Made by a program: the position numbers and the translations under genes
The notes under the pieces: model-generated
Databases searched by the model: none
What the model saw: only the letters and a program-made list of their open reading frames with translations
What the model was told of the DNA's origin: nothing
Source of the DNA: Gorsachius magnificus
Taxonomy: Eukaryota; Chordata; Aves; Pelecaniformes; Ardeidae
Length of the DNA stretch: 64,000 nt
Assembly (NCBI GenBank): GCA_034008185.1
Contig: CM067087.1
Span: forward strand, 41,434,590 to 41,498,589
Direction of reading: 5' to 3'
Part shown: one piece after another, positions 51,101 to 63,919 of the stretch
Numbering within the stretch: position 1 is the stretch's first letter
Layout of the letters: each line of letters opens with the position of its first letter

Positions 51101-54100
51101 TTCATTTCACAAAGGGAGAAAATGAGTTATTTCAATTAAGGTGGACAGGAAAGACAATTAGAGAGACCGGCTGTGAACTCACATTAATTTGTAGGTGTGT
51201 ATTAATTTCCACATTTAGCGCTGTGGCTTATCCTACTTCATTTTCCCCATGATGCCAAGAAGCAAGTGTTGAGCGTGATTCACTGCCTGCCTGATGCTGG
51301 GCGGGGATGCGGGAGGCAAAGGCATCAGCCCAGGGGATGCGCGGGCAGCAGTGAGCCTTGCCCGGGGACTTACCTGCTGGGGGCCCCTCGGCATGGTCAC
51401 TGGTCGTACTGTGTGCAGGGCTAGTGCCTGGCTGATGTCTGCGGAGGTGACACATCTTAAGAAAATGCAGCAGGCTTCAGCAGCACAGCACTGGACAGTG
51501 CAGGAGTGCCTGCCTTTTGCAGCCCGCTGCTCTGCCTGGTGGAAGCTGCTTAGCAGCAGGTTACAGCTTGGGATCTGAATTTTAGTTCAAGAAACCAAAA
51601 GAGGCGCAGGGGGATGTCCTAATGTGAGATTATCACACGTTGTTGAACATCAAGCAAGACTTGGATTAGAAGAGGTGTTACCACAGCTCAAAAAATGGCC
51701 TGTCAGTATTTTTCTAAATTAGAGCAGAAATTGCAAACTTTCCCCAGGTGACATTTAATTTACATAAAATTAATAAATTCAAAGTTTACTCAGCTATTAC
51801 TCTGTAAAACAAGGTGCAATGCATTGCTCATGTTTCGCTTTGCACTGATTGTATTAACAAACTTGGTGCCAGGGCAATGTAAATGTCTTCATGAGAGGTC
51901 AGAAACCTTCCTGCCCTGCGTGGAGCTGCAGCCCTGGGGCAGGGGACTTTGCTTGGAAGGGGAATTCAAAATGAAATGATTGTGGCTAAAGGATTGAACC
52001 CCTATATAGAGATGCAATATTTTTTATAGCTTTCTATGCAAATCAAAATACCCTATTTTCATCCAGCTGAAATGATGATTTTTTTTTTTTTTTGACCCAT
52101 CACGTAGTATGTAGTATCAGATTGCCTCTAGGAAAAACTGTCAGTGCTGTGATGTGAAAGCAGTCTCTCGCATTAATCCAGACTGATCTATATGGATTAA
52201 TGTATTGATTTTAGCCTTAGATAACAGAGTTTCTTGCAGGGGTGATGGGTATGAAGAGACATGGTGATGCAAAGGTCTTTGTTCAGTTTGCTAAAACTCA
52301 TTATGGTCTTTCTTGCATAATCTGGTATTATGCAATTTCATTAAAAAAAAAAAGTTGAGTATATCTAAGGGTGGTTCCTATAACTACCGAATTTCTTTGA
52401 AAACTCAATTAAGAAGCCATCTGGCCTCGGGATTTTATTGACCTGTCACTGGCTAATTATGTTGAAAATTTAATCTTTTATGATTATCATTAGTAACTGC
52501 CCAGTGCTTCAAATAAACCTTTTTGTCTTCAAGTGTTGCCATCTTTAAATTTCAAAAATTAATAAGGGGAATGTTTTTATAGCATCGGAGGAAATGTTCT
52601 CTTAAGACTGAAATCCAATATATTATAAATATAATTGAAATGCACAGCAGTCAGGAAATGTGAAAGCTTGTTTTTAGAGCCCTAATTCAGAAAACACCTG
52701 GAAGGGCTTGAGTACGCATGTCCTTTCCCATAAAAATATCTTGAGACCATGGGATTTGGGGTCAGTACTTTCCATGCTCTGGCAGATGGAGATGTCCCGT
52801 GTCCTTTCATGTGCTTCACCTCTTGGTGTCCTTTCTTTACACAGAGCGTGTCCAAGGTTGTGCAGGCACGTGCAGGCTAGAAATGAAGCCAAACCTGCAG
52901 AGCAGCGTTTCTGGGAAGAATACTGTTGGACTGTGGGTGTCATCTTGGTCCTGTTTGGTGTCTGCATGCTGCCGGTGCTTCCCCATAGCTGCCAAGCCCC
53001 CAGCCTGCTAAGCAGCACTAGCTGTGTGAGCATCGACAGGTCAGCTTGAAGACAACTTGCTTGGGAATAATGAATCTACGTGTTAAGTATGGATGGAAAT
53101 TCATGGTATTCTGAATTTTAGGTGACATCTGGGAGATGCCCAGCCTGCCTGTTCTGCTGGAGCAACAGCCAAGGATGTTGGAGGGACATGCTACCACCCT
53201 TCTCCCACTCCCTGGTCCAGATTATGTCTGCGTGAGCTTTGAACACTCCTTTGGGTTGTAGCCTAAACATGTGTATCAAATCCTGCCCGAGGAGGGGTGA
53301 AACCCCACTCATGTCCTGGAGCGGGAGAACCCGGGCATGGGTCTCCCTGCCCATTCCACGCATCCCATCTAGGCAGTGTTGCTGGGTCAGTACAGAGGAT
53401 TTTGGCTTCAGGCAGGCTGAGTCCACCCTGTCCCCATCCGTCAGGAGGAGACAGTGTTTCCTTGCTGGGGACACCCTCTGGAAAGCTCCATCCCCCCTTT
53501 CGCTCCTTTGGCTCTGATGATTTTCCATCCTGCCCCTGCATCCCACAAAGAGTTCCTCCATCATCTTGCTATTAATTATGGATAGTATGCCAATGTTATT
53601 GAGTGTAAACTAATTAAAATAAATTACATTCAGGTGGGCATCAGGGCATATCGCTTTCATTTCCCTGACGCATCTCACAGTGCTTGCCAGTGGTTGACAG
53701 CTCCTTCCTCCCTGGGGAGTTTCTCTGCCTGTCTTGCATGGAGAGCTTCCCATGACATCGTTTTAAATGGGATATTTCCACTATTGGTTATTTCTTAGCA
53801 TGTGCCTTCTCACTGCTGCCATCATTTTGGAGGCATATTGATATGAGGCAGCTGATAACCATTGCTGCAGACCCCAGGACCAGCTGGGTGACAGGGGAGG
53901 CTTTTACGTTGGGTCCTCCACAAACAGGTGGATTGTGGCAAATTATTAAGTACTGTAAGGATTCCAGGAAAAATTTTCCATCCCACTTACCCTTATCAGG
54001 ACAGATACTTTTTCTCTATAAGCAATAATTTATTAAAGGAAGGTACTGTGCTAATCTAGTATCATTTGTTAAACCCATGTTGCCTTATATCTCATTTTCC

Positions 54101-57100
54101 AGTCATTCTTGCCTTTTAAAGTCTCCTTTGAAGTCTCACGTATGTTTGAGGTCAGATTAACAGCTCCCAATCTCTTTCCCTTTGTGTCTTGGATAGAAAT
54201 GATGCATTTGGAATTCTTCAGTGAAATAGGTAAAACCTCAGTTTACCAGATAACAGTATGAGGTGCCGAGTTCTGGGCTTGTTTTAGGATATATTGGATT
54301 AAAAAAATGTTTACCGATTAATGACTTATTATCCACTGGGGTCCTTTAATATGAATTGCTATTACCAAAGAAGTACTATTTTATCTGGGTTTACAGTTAG
54401 CCTTCCTCCATTGGCTAATTTAAAATTCCCTGATGAGAGACCCAGAGTTCACATTTTTCTTTTAATAGACATGTTAGTCTTCCTGCATGCTAAAATTCCA
54501 TAAATGGCTCTTTACTCTTCACATGCGAGACAGCTATTATATATCAGCCTGTGCATTATATTCCTGGCCTCACCTTGGGGAATTACTGAGTAGTCATGGC
54601 ACTTCTTTGAGCTGAAAGACAGTTTTTTTTAAATTGGATAATTTATATTTATATAGTGGCTGGTGTCCTTTATCAGAGAAGTCATGTAAAAAAGCTTCTT
54701 TCAACAAAGTTAATTTCAAAAAATAAATTAATTCAATACAAATAAGATTATGTTTTTCTTCAGGCTGAAGCCTTTGAAAGTTAAATTGTTTTAATTTTGG
54801 GCTTGCTCTTGGCAACCTATAACACAGTCCTGTGAAATCCCACAGCTGATGTGTGAAATACTTTAGCTGGTGAAAATATTGGGGTGATGCAGGGATTCTC
54901 TCCTCCTCAACCTCAGTTTGACTTCTGTGAAAGTACTTTTCTGGCTAAAGATGAAAAAACGCATGAACCAAGTGGGTAAATGTGTCTTTTCTCTTTAGGC
55001 AGGGTAGCTGTAGGTAGAAAAGCCAGCTAGAATGAAAGGGCTGAAGCCACAAAGTCCTCTGTAGGGTTTTGCACCATTTCTTGTGTAAGAGGAGCATCTG
55101 CTCTGCAGGCACATTGGTCTGCAGCAGCTCTGGTGCTGTTTTAGTAGCAAAACTTGTAAGTCCAGTTAAAACATTGCTCTTATTCCTGCCTTACCAGTGG
55201 AAGACTGCAGCTGCCCTATGGTGCTGGGAGGAAAAAAACCCCTTGTTTTTCTCTATTGGGTTCCTACCCATGGCATTTTAAGCTGGATTCTGTGCTTTGC
55301 AGGGTGCAATATTTGCTGTGAGTTTAGTGCAATGATCACAGTATGAACCCAAAGTCGATCTCTGAACCAAGCCTACCTGTACTGCAAGAACCAGCCTTTA
55401 CTGCAATATTTTTAATCTTCTGTTCTTAGGATGAGCAAGAACAACGTGTTTTGGTCCTAATTACTCAGGTGCAGGCCCTGCATTTCCTGCAGCTGTCTAC
55501 AGAAACATGCAGAGGAATCTGCCTTTTATATGTGAAGAAAAAAACAGGGCAGTTGCCATCCTGTTTGCAAGAGAAGAGGGGCTTTGCACCCTCACAGGAC
55601 TTAGGTTTTTTTTCAGATGGTCCTTGGCAGAGACAAAATGATCTAGAAGTGGTAGATTTTCTTAAAAATTTTCCATCTGAAATAGCTTACATTGAATTTA
55701 GTTTTAAAAAAAAATAAAATTCATGTCAATGGAATGTCATTTTCTTACTTGTGACTACAACATCTGTGCTATTGATTTTGCAAGCTTGTTTGCAAAGTTC
55801 TCATTTAAGGCAAGTCTCTCTCTATTCATTTACAACTTTAGGGTTTTTTTTTTTTTCTCCAGAAGTTGTTTCTGATGCACGTGAGAAGGTTTTCCAGGGG
55901 AAGATGGATGAGAGATGCCGGTAAGTAATGGTGATGTGGGATGCTCGGGGCTGGGCAGAGGACATGCCATGGATGCACTTCCCACAAAATCTGAACCTTG
56001 AAATGGGAGTCTCGCATCAGTGCATCAGTTGTGGGAAGCTTGAAAAATGCACATGAAGGCAAAATGACACAAAGGTACAAACCATATGTTTCTGTTTAAT
56101 TATATTCATAACATGGATGCCACATTTCACATAGATCAGCAGTGTCAAGTCCCCCTGTACCTCAATGTTACCTGAGCAGGCTCCAAGGAGAAAATGCCTA
56201 AGTTGTCCCTTTAATATCAAAACCCCTTGGGCAGCTGGTAGAGCTGCAGCAAGTGTTTCGGCTGCCATTCGTTGCCCAGAAAAAAAGGGAGGTAGGGATC
56301 AAGGGAAATATTTTATGAATTTTGTTTAAATGCTTCTGTTTGGGAAAAATTCTGCACAAAAAGTCTCATTTTGCTATTTCAAAGGAAAACACTGATTTAT
56401 TTTATTTTTCCAGTTCCAAATTGTTTTCTTTCTAGCATAACTGTCCTATACATTAAGTGCTGGTATTGGTGCTCTTGTGCACCCCATTAAATTGGCTTTG
56501 GCAGATGCTGATGTCTATATAAAAAAAAGAAAATATGGCAACATCCTGCTGCAAAGAGGGACTTTGCTGTCATTGCCACCTGCCCGGTGGGTTTCTGTGA
56601 CAGCCTCTGGTGGCCCTTTATGGTTTAGTCACATGTTGCCACCAGGACAATTTGTCTGCAAAGCTGGTTCCTGCTGCTGTGCCGATGTCGAGATCTTCGC
56701 TGCGCTGTGAAGCTGACACCGATTCCCGCAGTGCACAGAGTCCCGTTCGCAGGGTGTGACCCTTGGCATGTGCTCCAGGGAATGCAGATAAATTTCCCCT
56801 GCTCCTTATTTTTGGGGGTTTCCTATATGTCTTGAATACCCTGCTGGCAGCAGAGCTGCTTGCCATGGTGAGCCTTTTGGAGGAGACTCCCCATCGATGC
56901 TATCTACACTCCCCCAGCAGCCCATCAGTCAGGTCCAGGCGCAATTAGTGCTAATCCAAGGTTTTTACTTTGTTTAGACTGATGCAATCTTTTAAATTTT
57001 ATAAATCAGAAGAGACCATTTATCTTATTCCCCAGGCACTACTAATGACTAATTAAAAACCATAATTAACTGGAGCAAAACCATACGAAATTGCAAGGCA

Positions 57101-57438
57101 GCAGAAATGCAGCTCCCAGCCACCTGGAAGAGCATCTCCCCCTGCGCTTGCACCCTGAGGGCTGCCTTGAGAAGGGGGCTGACACAGGCAATGTAATGAC
57201 CTTCTTTTACTGTTTGCTCTCCAACATAAAGGTTTAGCAGATAGGATGATTAATTTTTCCAGATTAATTTTGGCTCAAAATTCAGAAAGGACGATGGACT
57301 GCAGTTGGTATTTCTAAAGCAATAAAGCCAATGAGCAGACCTGCCCTAAACAGCAATGGGTACCTACGCATGTATACAATGATGTATATACTCAGTTATT
57401 CAAAGGCTTTGTGTCTCAACAGCGGCCAACACCACCCT

Positions 57439-57450
57439 CCCCCCCCCCCC
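57439..57450. repeat. C12 homopolymer
   Basis: Twelve C after ACCACCCT. Confidence 0.9.
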
Positions 57451-57539
57451 AGCTTTTATTAATGCAACACTAGCATTTACCCACACATAAGACTTCATAT
57501 TCCCTTGCAAAGCTTTGGTGTTTCAACTGGCTGTAATCC

Positions 57540-57895
57540 CGGTATTCCTGAAGGTACAAGCTGGAAAGGAGGTTTTAAAGAACTTAAATCGTGTCGGTAG
57601 GAAACAGGATGGTATTTTGAAGTTTTTCCCTTCATTCCGACTTCAGACTGACAGATGCTATGTCTGGATTTGATCTAAGCTCTATGGGAGTCGGTCGGGA
57701 TTACGCTTTAAACGAGCGAGGGCGTCTTGCTGAGTAGCCTATGGGAAGACAAATGCCATACCTTCCAAGTGCTACCACTTGTCTTGCACAGTGCAAGGAC
57801 ATTCAAAATAAATATTTTTGAGATAAATGAGTTTCTAAAATATATCGTTCACGCAAAGTTCTGTTGATCATTGCTCTGGGAAGCCTCTTGAACGA
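57540..57895. promoter_or_regulatory. Candidate conserved regulatory element (CpG cluster)
   Basis: About 13 CpG in 355 bp, ten of them in 57,540-57,725 (AATCGTGTCGG, GTCGGTCGGGATTACGC, AACGAGCGAGGGCGTC). It is flanked by AT-rich sequence with few CpG and contains no convincing reading frame. The regulatory role is inference from composition. Confidence 0.25.
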
Positions 57896-60800
57896 AAGAA
57901 ATAAGCACTGTGAAGCTTTAAATTCACAATAAAATTGGAAAGGGGAAGTATAGCTGAAATAGGTCTTTGGCAGGCCAGTTAATTACAAGTGACAGCTAAT
58001 AAAAGAGATAGGAATGACAGCACTGAGTTTAAAGAGAAATTAATGGGAACCTGCATTGTTTCTGCTGCTTCTCCTAGGCAGGCAGGGCTTTGCACCATGC
58101 TGCTTTGCTCTGGGATTATAAAGGGGTTTTTTTGTGCTACAAATTTGATGGTTTTAGAACAGAGATGTTGAAAATGTACCATTATTTCAAAAAATGTGGA
58201 GACTGTAGTTGGACCAATAAATATATAGCAGACTGAACCAGGAACAGTATCGGGGGAAATGACTTCTAAATTAGCTACCATGGTACTAGAAGAATAATTA
58301 AGCAATATTTACTTACAATTATATCCAATAACTTTTTTTATGCTGTGAGTAATTAAATTCTAAGATTTCCTCATAGTCTCCACATATATTAAACACGGAA
58401 ATTAATTTTCTCCAACAACTCATTAAGGTCCTGAAATGCTGTATATTCCACTTTAATCAGTTATTCTTTGCTTTGCATTGTAAATCTTTACATGCACATC
58501 AATCAGGCTGAGCTCTCAAACAGAGCCAGTGGGGAGCTGCAAATTATGGCCGAAGCCACTTACCTCTGCTTTTATAGAGTAAATTCTAGCTCTGTGCCTT
58601 CTGAGAAAATAAAACCAGTTCCCACTTAAGCCATTAAAATTTTTTTTGAACATTGGGGTTTAGTAATCTACCAGGTAGGACTGAAGGGGGGAATTTCACA
58701 TCACCAAAGTGCAGGCACTGAAATTACCTGCTGATGGAGATGGGAGCATGCAAAATCATCTCTGGGTGCTCTCATGCCCAAATCCAGTATTTGCCAGGCA
58801 CTTCTATATGGAATGGTTTTATTTTAAAATAATTGTTTAATCATAAAATCTCATGCAAATACACAAATGCTTCTATCTCGTGCACAGAATAGGTGAATTC
58901 TCCGTTTTCATCCAGACAAGGAAAGCTGAAGCAAAATCTGAAGTCTGAAAGCAGTGAGTCCTGGGCAGGCTGGGATTGGGGTCTCTGCAGCCTGGACACA
59001 TCTCATCCTATGAGAAAGGGTGGGGGGTTTGTAAGTACTGACTGGCCCCCTCAATCCCCAGCCCCTGGCAGAATGGGAGATGATATCAGCATCTTCATGG
59101 ATGCTAGGAAACTGTGTGTTCCAGGCTTAAAATGAAACCAGCCGTTTTGAAAGGCGTTAGAGATTCATGCAGATACCCCCTTGTGATAACGCTGCAGTGA
59201 GCCGCATCTAGGATTCAGTTTCTGTTGGATAAATATGTCTGGAGGCGACTGAGCGCGGGTGGGATGAGACAACTTCTGCTTAGTACAATATTTGAATTAG
59301 AGAGTTTAATAATTGCATTCTAAAGTGTATTAAAATCTGTTTCTTGAAATTTGGCGAAGGCTGTTAGACCTGTCCAGTAGCTTTTGTTTGGCTGTAGTAT
59401 CTAAGAGTTGAAATCCCAAACAGATACAGTACTAAGAGATTGCTGAAAATTTCCAGCAAGTGTTTCCACGCTAATTAGCTCCCCAGAGGTATGAGATTTG
59501 AGCAGAGGGAGCCAGCTTTGCTGTTCTTTTCCATTGGCATTCAGGGAGTGTAGAACTTAAAATCTCAAGCCATAGCTGATCACCATAAATGATTAATACG
59601 CTATTTATAGGATACAATTTCTTCAGTACACAATAGGTGCATTTTAGTCAGCCTTTCAGGGCTTTTAAAACAAGATTACAGTGTAAGACTGCTTGTTAGG
59701 TCCAGCGCTGGTCAAAACCTAAAGCAATTCAATGCATAGCCTTAGTCTTGTGAAGTTGTACTGACACAGCATCTACGACACACATCCTGTTTGATGATGT
59801 TGAGGACAGACCTTACAAATCCCTTTTCTTTGATAAGTGACAGATTGCCCTGGCTGTGGCTCGCGAGGAGTTGCCTTGTACCACAGACACATCCCGGCAA
59901 AGAGGGGTGAGATGTGTCCAGCTCTTACCCTGAGAGCTGGGCATGCTGAGGAGCATCCTGCTCCAGCTGGACCACTCTGCTCCAGCCCTGCCCGGGGCTC
60001 CAGCAAGGGTCAAAGCACCATGGCTTGTAAAACCCAGCAGAAATATAGTTAACTTAGCAGATGGGAACTGCTTCTTTGGAAAAAAGCTGGTTAAACCATA
60101 TTGTCCCTAGTTAAATTGTATGTATATACATGTATGACTGTATATATATTTAGTGCCAGCTCTGTAGACCACATTGCATATATCTTATCTGACTAATTAG
60201 TTGGGTGAGAAAAACAGTCCTTTAGCTTTGTTGATTTAATTCCTGGTTTTAAGGCTATTTACAAGAGGGTTCACAGACAGTATTGGGTGAGGCACAGGAA
60301 TGCAGGAGCTCCTGCGTTTTGGCTCACTGGCTGTCTTAAAATCTGCTAGTCGGGCAGAGAGCCCTCATTATTTAAAGAAGCAAATAGGAATTAAGCAGAT
60401 TGGATAGGAGCAACTTGCACAGACCCTCGCTTTCGCAGCTATAGCTTCCTTCTCTACCAGGCACTGAGTAGGAACCAGGTCTTCCTTTCCATCTGCTTTC
60501 CCAAGGTCATCAAGTCTTGCCATGGTTGTGCTGCTGGGTCCTCAGCTCTTGGGAGCCTGGGGAAGGGCAACCATGACTCCTGGGGAGAGCAGGGTGGGTT
60601 TTCTTATGTGAAGAGGTGAGGAAGAGGGGCTGAAGCACAGGAGACCAAATAACTTCATGGAGAACTGGGTTTTGGAGGTGTGAAGAAGCACTGAAGGTTG
60701 AATTTGTCCTCTTGGCACCAGATTTGGAAACGAACTGAGGAATGTACTGCCCAATGCGGGAACCGCCAATCTTTCCAGCTTTATTTTGTGCTTAAAAATC

Positions 60801-60972
60801 AGGGTTTCTGGCTGAGAGCAGAACCTTTTGTGTGGCATGGTGGGATGCGATCATGCAGCCTGCTGGAAAGTGGTTCATGATGCCTGGCTGTGGCTTGCAA
60901 ACTTTCTTGAAAAAGGCTTATGCATGTAATATTTGAGATGGATTTTCTCTTCTTTTTTTTTTTTTCACTCAG

Positions 60973-61200
60973 GGTATAAAGTGACAAGCTTAAGTCTTGC
61001 GAGGCATCATCCTCAGCCTCTGCACTATGTCTAACTCCTGCAGCGACTGCAGGGCAGAGAAAGGCAGCATGCGACCTTTGGAAAAATCCAAGTTTCTCAG
61101 TACTTCTGTACATTCCTCCTTTAAACAAACCATTAAAAAGGATCAGGATCTTTCAAGTGGCTGTCAAGCAGTAGTGCTCAGGCTTCATTTGCAGGAATAG
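60973..61200 (+). other. Possible exon of unknown gene
   Basis: A long T tract ending TTTTTCACTCAG (acceptor 60971-60972) precedes an ATG (61027-61029) whose frame encodes 57 residues starting MSNSCSDCRAEKGSMRPLEK and stops at 61198-61200. I recognise no family. A pyrimidine tract followed by AG occurs often by chance and the frame is short. Confidence 0.12.
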
Positions 61201-62711
61201 GTGAATTTTTATTTCCTAATTCACACAGTTGATTATGAAATCAAAAAAGCTTTTAAAAGCTAGGCTTGCTGTAGATGGAAAGGAGAACTATGGCTGTCCT
61301 ATGGGTCCTATGGATGGTGGCCACCTGGCCTGCAAGAGGCTGGGAGTGTGTGAAAGTCCCTGGGAACCCCAGGCAGGGCTGGAGGGCGGGCGTGGGGAGG
61401 GGAAACAGTTCATTCTGCATCTGATGGAATCTGATCTTCGTAGAAAATAGATCTTCCTTGCCTGATCTATAATTAGCTGACTTTGAATTATATTGAACCG
61501 CAGTTAATTTTAATTTCTGATAAAAATTGGATAATAAAAAATCAGATCTTTTTCTAATGGTGCATTATTATCTTACAGATAGAGTAATTCAGCTTATTAA
61601 TTATTCCAAGATACCCAGGGCTGCTTTTCTTTAAGAAGGAGAAAATCCACATTTCTTTTTCTCTGTAATCTTGTCTAGGATTAATAAAAGTTGTCACCAT
61701 AGGTCTTGTATTTTGCTGCAAAGCCCAGTTTGGGATCCCTCTCTCGGAGGGGAACAATAGCTTGCAGCCATGAGATGTGCAGGGTCTGCCAGGAGGACAT
61801 GAATGCTGTGATGGGGTCATGACAGCCCATACTGGGGACAGGGAGGACCCATCAGCCCCACTGGTTCCAGCCTCAGGTGGGTGCCTGTGTACCCATTTCA
61901 GGCCTCATGTCTGGAGGAAGAAGCATCAGCTGCCTAAAAAAATGTGGGGCTGCTGTCCAGGCAAAAAGTCTGTTCCATGAGGAGCCACCCAGTTAAATCA
62001 CGGCAAGGCCAGAGGAAAGTCCTTTTCCCTGGATGCACATGGATTCATGCACAAGATTGTTCATCTGCGGTAGGCAGATGGTTGCAAGATTGCTGTTTAC
62101 TTTACTATTTCTTTCTTCTTCTGAATTGTTTTTATTTTAGTATGTGAAAAAGTGAGTATGAACAAAACCTCAGAAACCTGGTTAAACCCAAATCCTTCTG
62201 ATAGAGTATATAAAACTGAGCTGACTGTAGTGCAGCGGGGATGGGGATAAGCGTGGGTGGGTCAGGGTAGCTGCAGCTCTGCCAAAGACCTTGTTTCCTC
62301 TCATTTTTACATAGGCAAATGATAGAAATGAGATCTGGGATCTTGATAAGGCACTTGGCTCAGAGAACAGCTTTCTAGTGATCTTTTTATTTGAGGGAAA
62401 AATTAAATTTTTCTCCAACCAATATTATACAGATTAGATAAGCACCTTTCTATGGGCATAGCTTCAGTGTTGTTACAAAAAACGAGCATGCCTGGAAATC
62501 AAAACATAAACCAAAGACTGAATTTGGAAATGCTCTCATTGGTGCTAAGGAATCTGCGGGGCATGTGTGTGCAATGTCCCTGGGGTGTCCTGGGGAAAGC
62601 GGTCCAGCTTTCCCCCAAGCCCTTAGCACCAGATGACTGTAAATTTTTGACACTGGAACTGGGTTTTGACAGCATGGGAGAAGTGCAAAAGACTCATTTT
62701 CATTTGTTATT

Positions 62712-62750
62712 TATATAAATTATATTATATAAATGTATATAAATTATATT
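62712..62750. repeat. AT-rich short tandem duplication
   Basis: TATATAAATTATATT occurs at 62712-62726 and again at 62736-62750 with a 24-bp period. Confidence 0.8.
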
Positions 62751-63303
62751 GCTCTCTGCAAAGCTGCTCAAAGATGGGAAAGTGTTTTTCAGTCAATCAT
62801 CTGCTGTTATAAATTGAAAGGAACTTTGTGAAGTGTCTAAAGGCAGAAATCTAATGCTCTGAGAAAAAAAAACTCGGGTGCACAGAAAGGATGTGTAACA
62901 GAGACCTTAAAGCCATTTCAGGCCCAGGTGTTTTGAGTTCTGTTTTGCTGTGCGAAAAACAATTGTGTGTCGAGCTAAATGAAGAAGTGCTGGAGCTGGA
63001 AGTTACGGCTGTGCTGGTGTGGTTGTTGGGACACGCTGGCTAAGATAAGCAATGTGCATAGCAGGCTGTCAGGCAGAAATAGAAAAACAGCAAAAAAACC
63101 CCCATCCTCAAATGACATTAGCTCCAAGCAAAACATGCTTCATCAGCTCGGCAACTTTCATCACCTATTGGTAATGATCTCCCTTCAATCACAGGGAGAC
63201 AGAGGGCAAATTAAAAACAAAAGTAATCTACTGAGCATGTTATACATTTCAGACTTCCAGTGCAATATGTAATTTAGACAGAAACCAGCTCAGGAAAATC
63301 CGT

Positions 63304-63893
63304 TGTTGTGCTGGTTTTGGCTGGGTAGAGTTAATTTTCTTCACAGTAGCTAGGATGGGGCTATGGTTTGGATTTGTGCTGGAAACAGCACTGATAACCC
63401 AGGGATGTTTCCCTTATTGCTGAGCAGGGCTTACATAGAGCCAAGGCCTTTTCTGCTTCTCGCCTCAACAGCGAGGAGGCTGGGGGAGCACAAGGAGTTG
63501 GGAGGGGGCACAGCCGGGACAGCCGACCCCAATGACCAAAGGGATATCCCACACCATATGGCGCCGTGCTCAGCACATAAAAGTGGGGTAAGAAGAAAGA
63601 AGGGGGGATGTTCGGAGTGATGGCGTTTGTTTTCCCAAGTCACCATTACACATGATGGAGCCCCACTTTCCTGGGGATGGCTGAGCACCCACCTGCTCAT
63701 GGGAAGCAGGGAATGAAATCCTTGTTTTGCTTTGCTTGTGTGTGTGTGTCTTTTACTTTACCTGTTGAACTGTCTTCATCTCAACCCACCAGTTTTCTCA
63801 TTTTTGCCCTTCCAATTCTCTCCCCCATCCCACCGGGGCAGGGACTGAGTGGCTGGGTGGTGCTTGGTTACTGGCTGGGGTTAAACCATGACA
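63304..63893 (+). mobile_element. 5' LTR of a class II (ERVK-like) endogenous retrovirus
   Basis: The ends are TGTTGTGCTGG... and ...TTAAACCATGACA, so the LTR starts TGT and ends ACA with partly matching inverted termini; length is 590 bp. The sequence is the plus-strand form of an LTR widespread in birds, whose reverse complement starts TGTCRTGGTTTAACCCCAGC. A TATA-like CATAAAAG lies at 63575-63582. A primer-binding site follows at 63902, which marks this as a 5' LTR rather than a lone LTR cut at random. The open frames across it are not genes. Confidence 0.85.
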
Positions 63894-63901
63894 GTCCTTT
63901 T

Positions 63902-63919
63902 TGGCACCCAGTGCGGGGC
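63902..63919 (+). other. Retroviral primer-binding site, tRNA-Lys type
   Basis: TGGCACCCAGTGCGGGGC, eight bases after the LTR end, matches the complement of the tRNA-Lys(CUU) 3' end at most positions, and the match continues into CTCAA. Lys primers are typical of betaretrovirus-like (ERVK) elements. Confidence 0.7.

Larger units (their letters stand above)
46841..57520. other. Intergenic stretch
   Basis: No coding exon or further LINE fragment recognised. Simple repeats: T15 at 47424-47438, mixed (TG/TA/CA)n at about 48,098-48,183, T15 at 52079-52093, C12 at 57439-57450. Minus-strand open frames around 53,118-53,564 are in GC-richer DNA with open frames in several registers, a sign of chance. 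Confidence 0.5.
57896..63303. other. Intergenic stretch
   Basis: No gene recognised with confidence. It includes a small CpG cluster at 59,140-59,265, a possible exon at 60,973-61,200 and a duplicated AT-rich unit at 62,712-62,750. Confidence 0.5.

Noticed and set aside
53118..53564. 148-codon minus-strand frame with open frames also on the plus strand.
   Set aside because: Several registers are open together in GC-richer DNA, which points to base composition rather than a gene.
57896..63303. Search for IQCJ first exons, expected next by gene order.
   Set aside because: I looked for the expected N-terminal protein sequence and found nothing resembling it, so the gene probably starts beyond the window.
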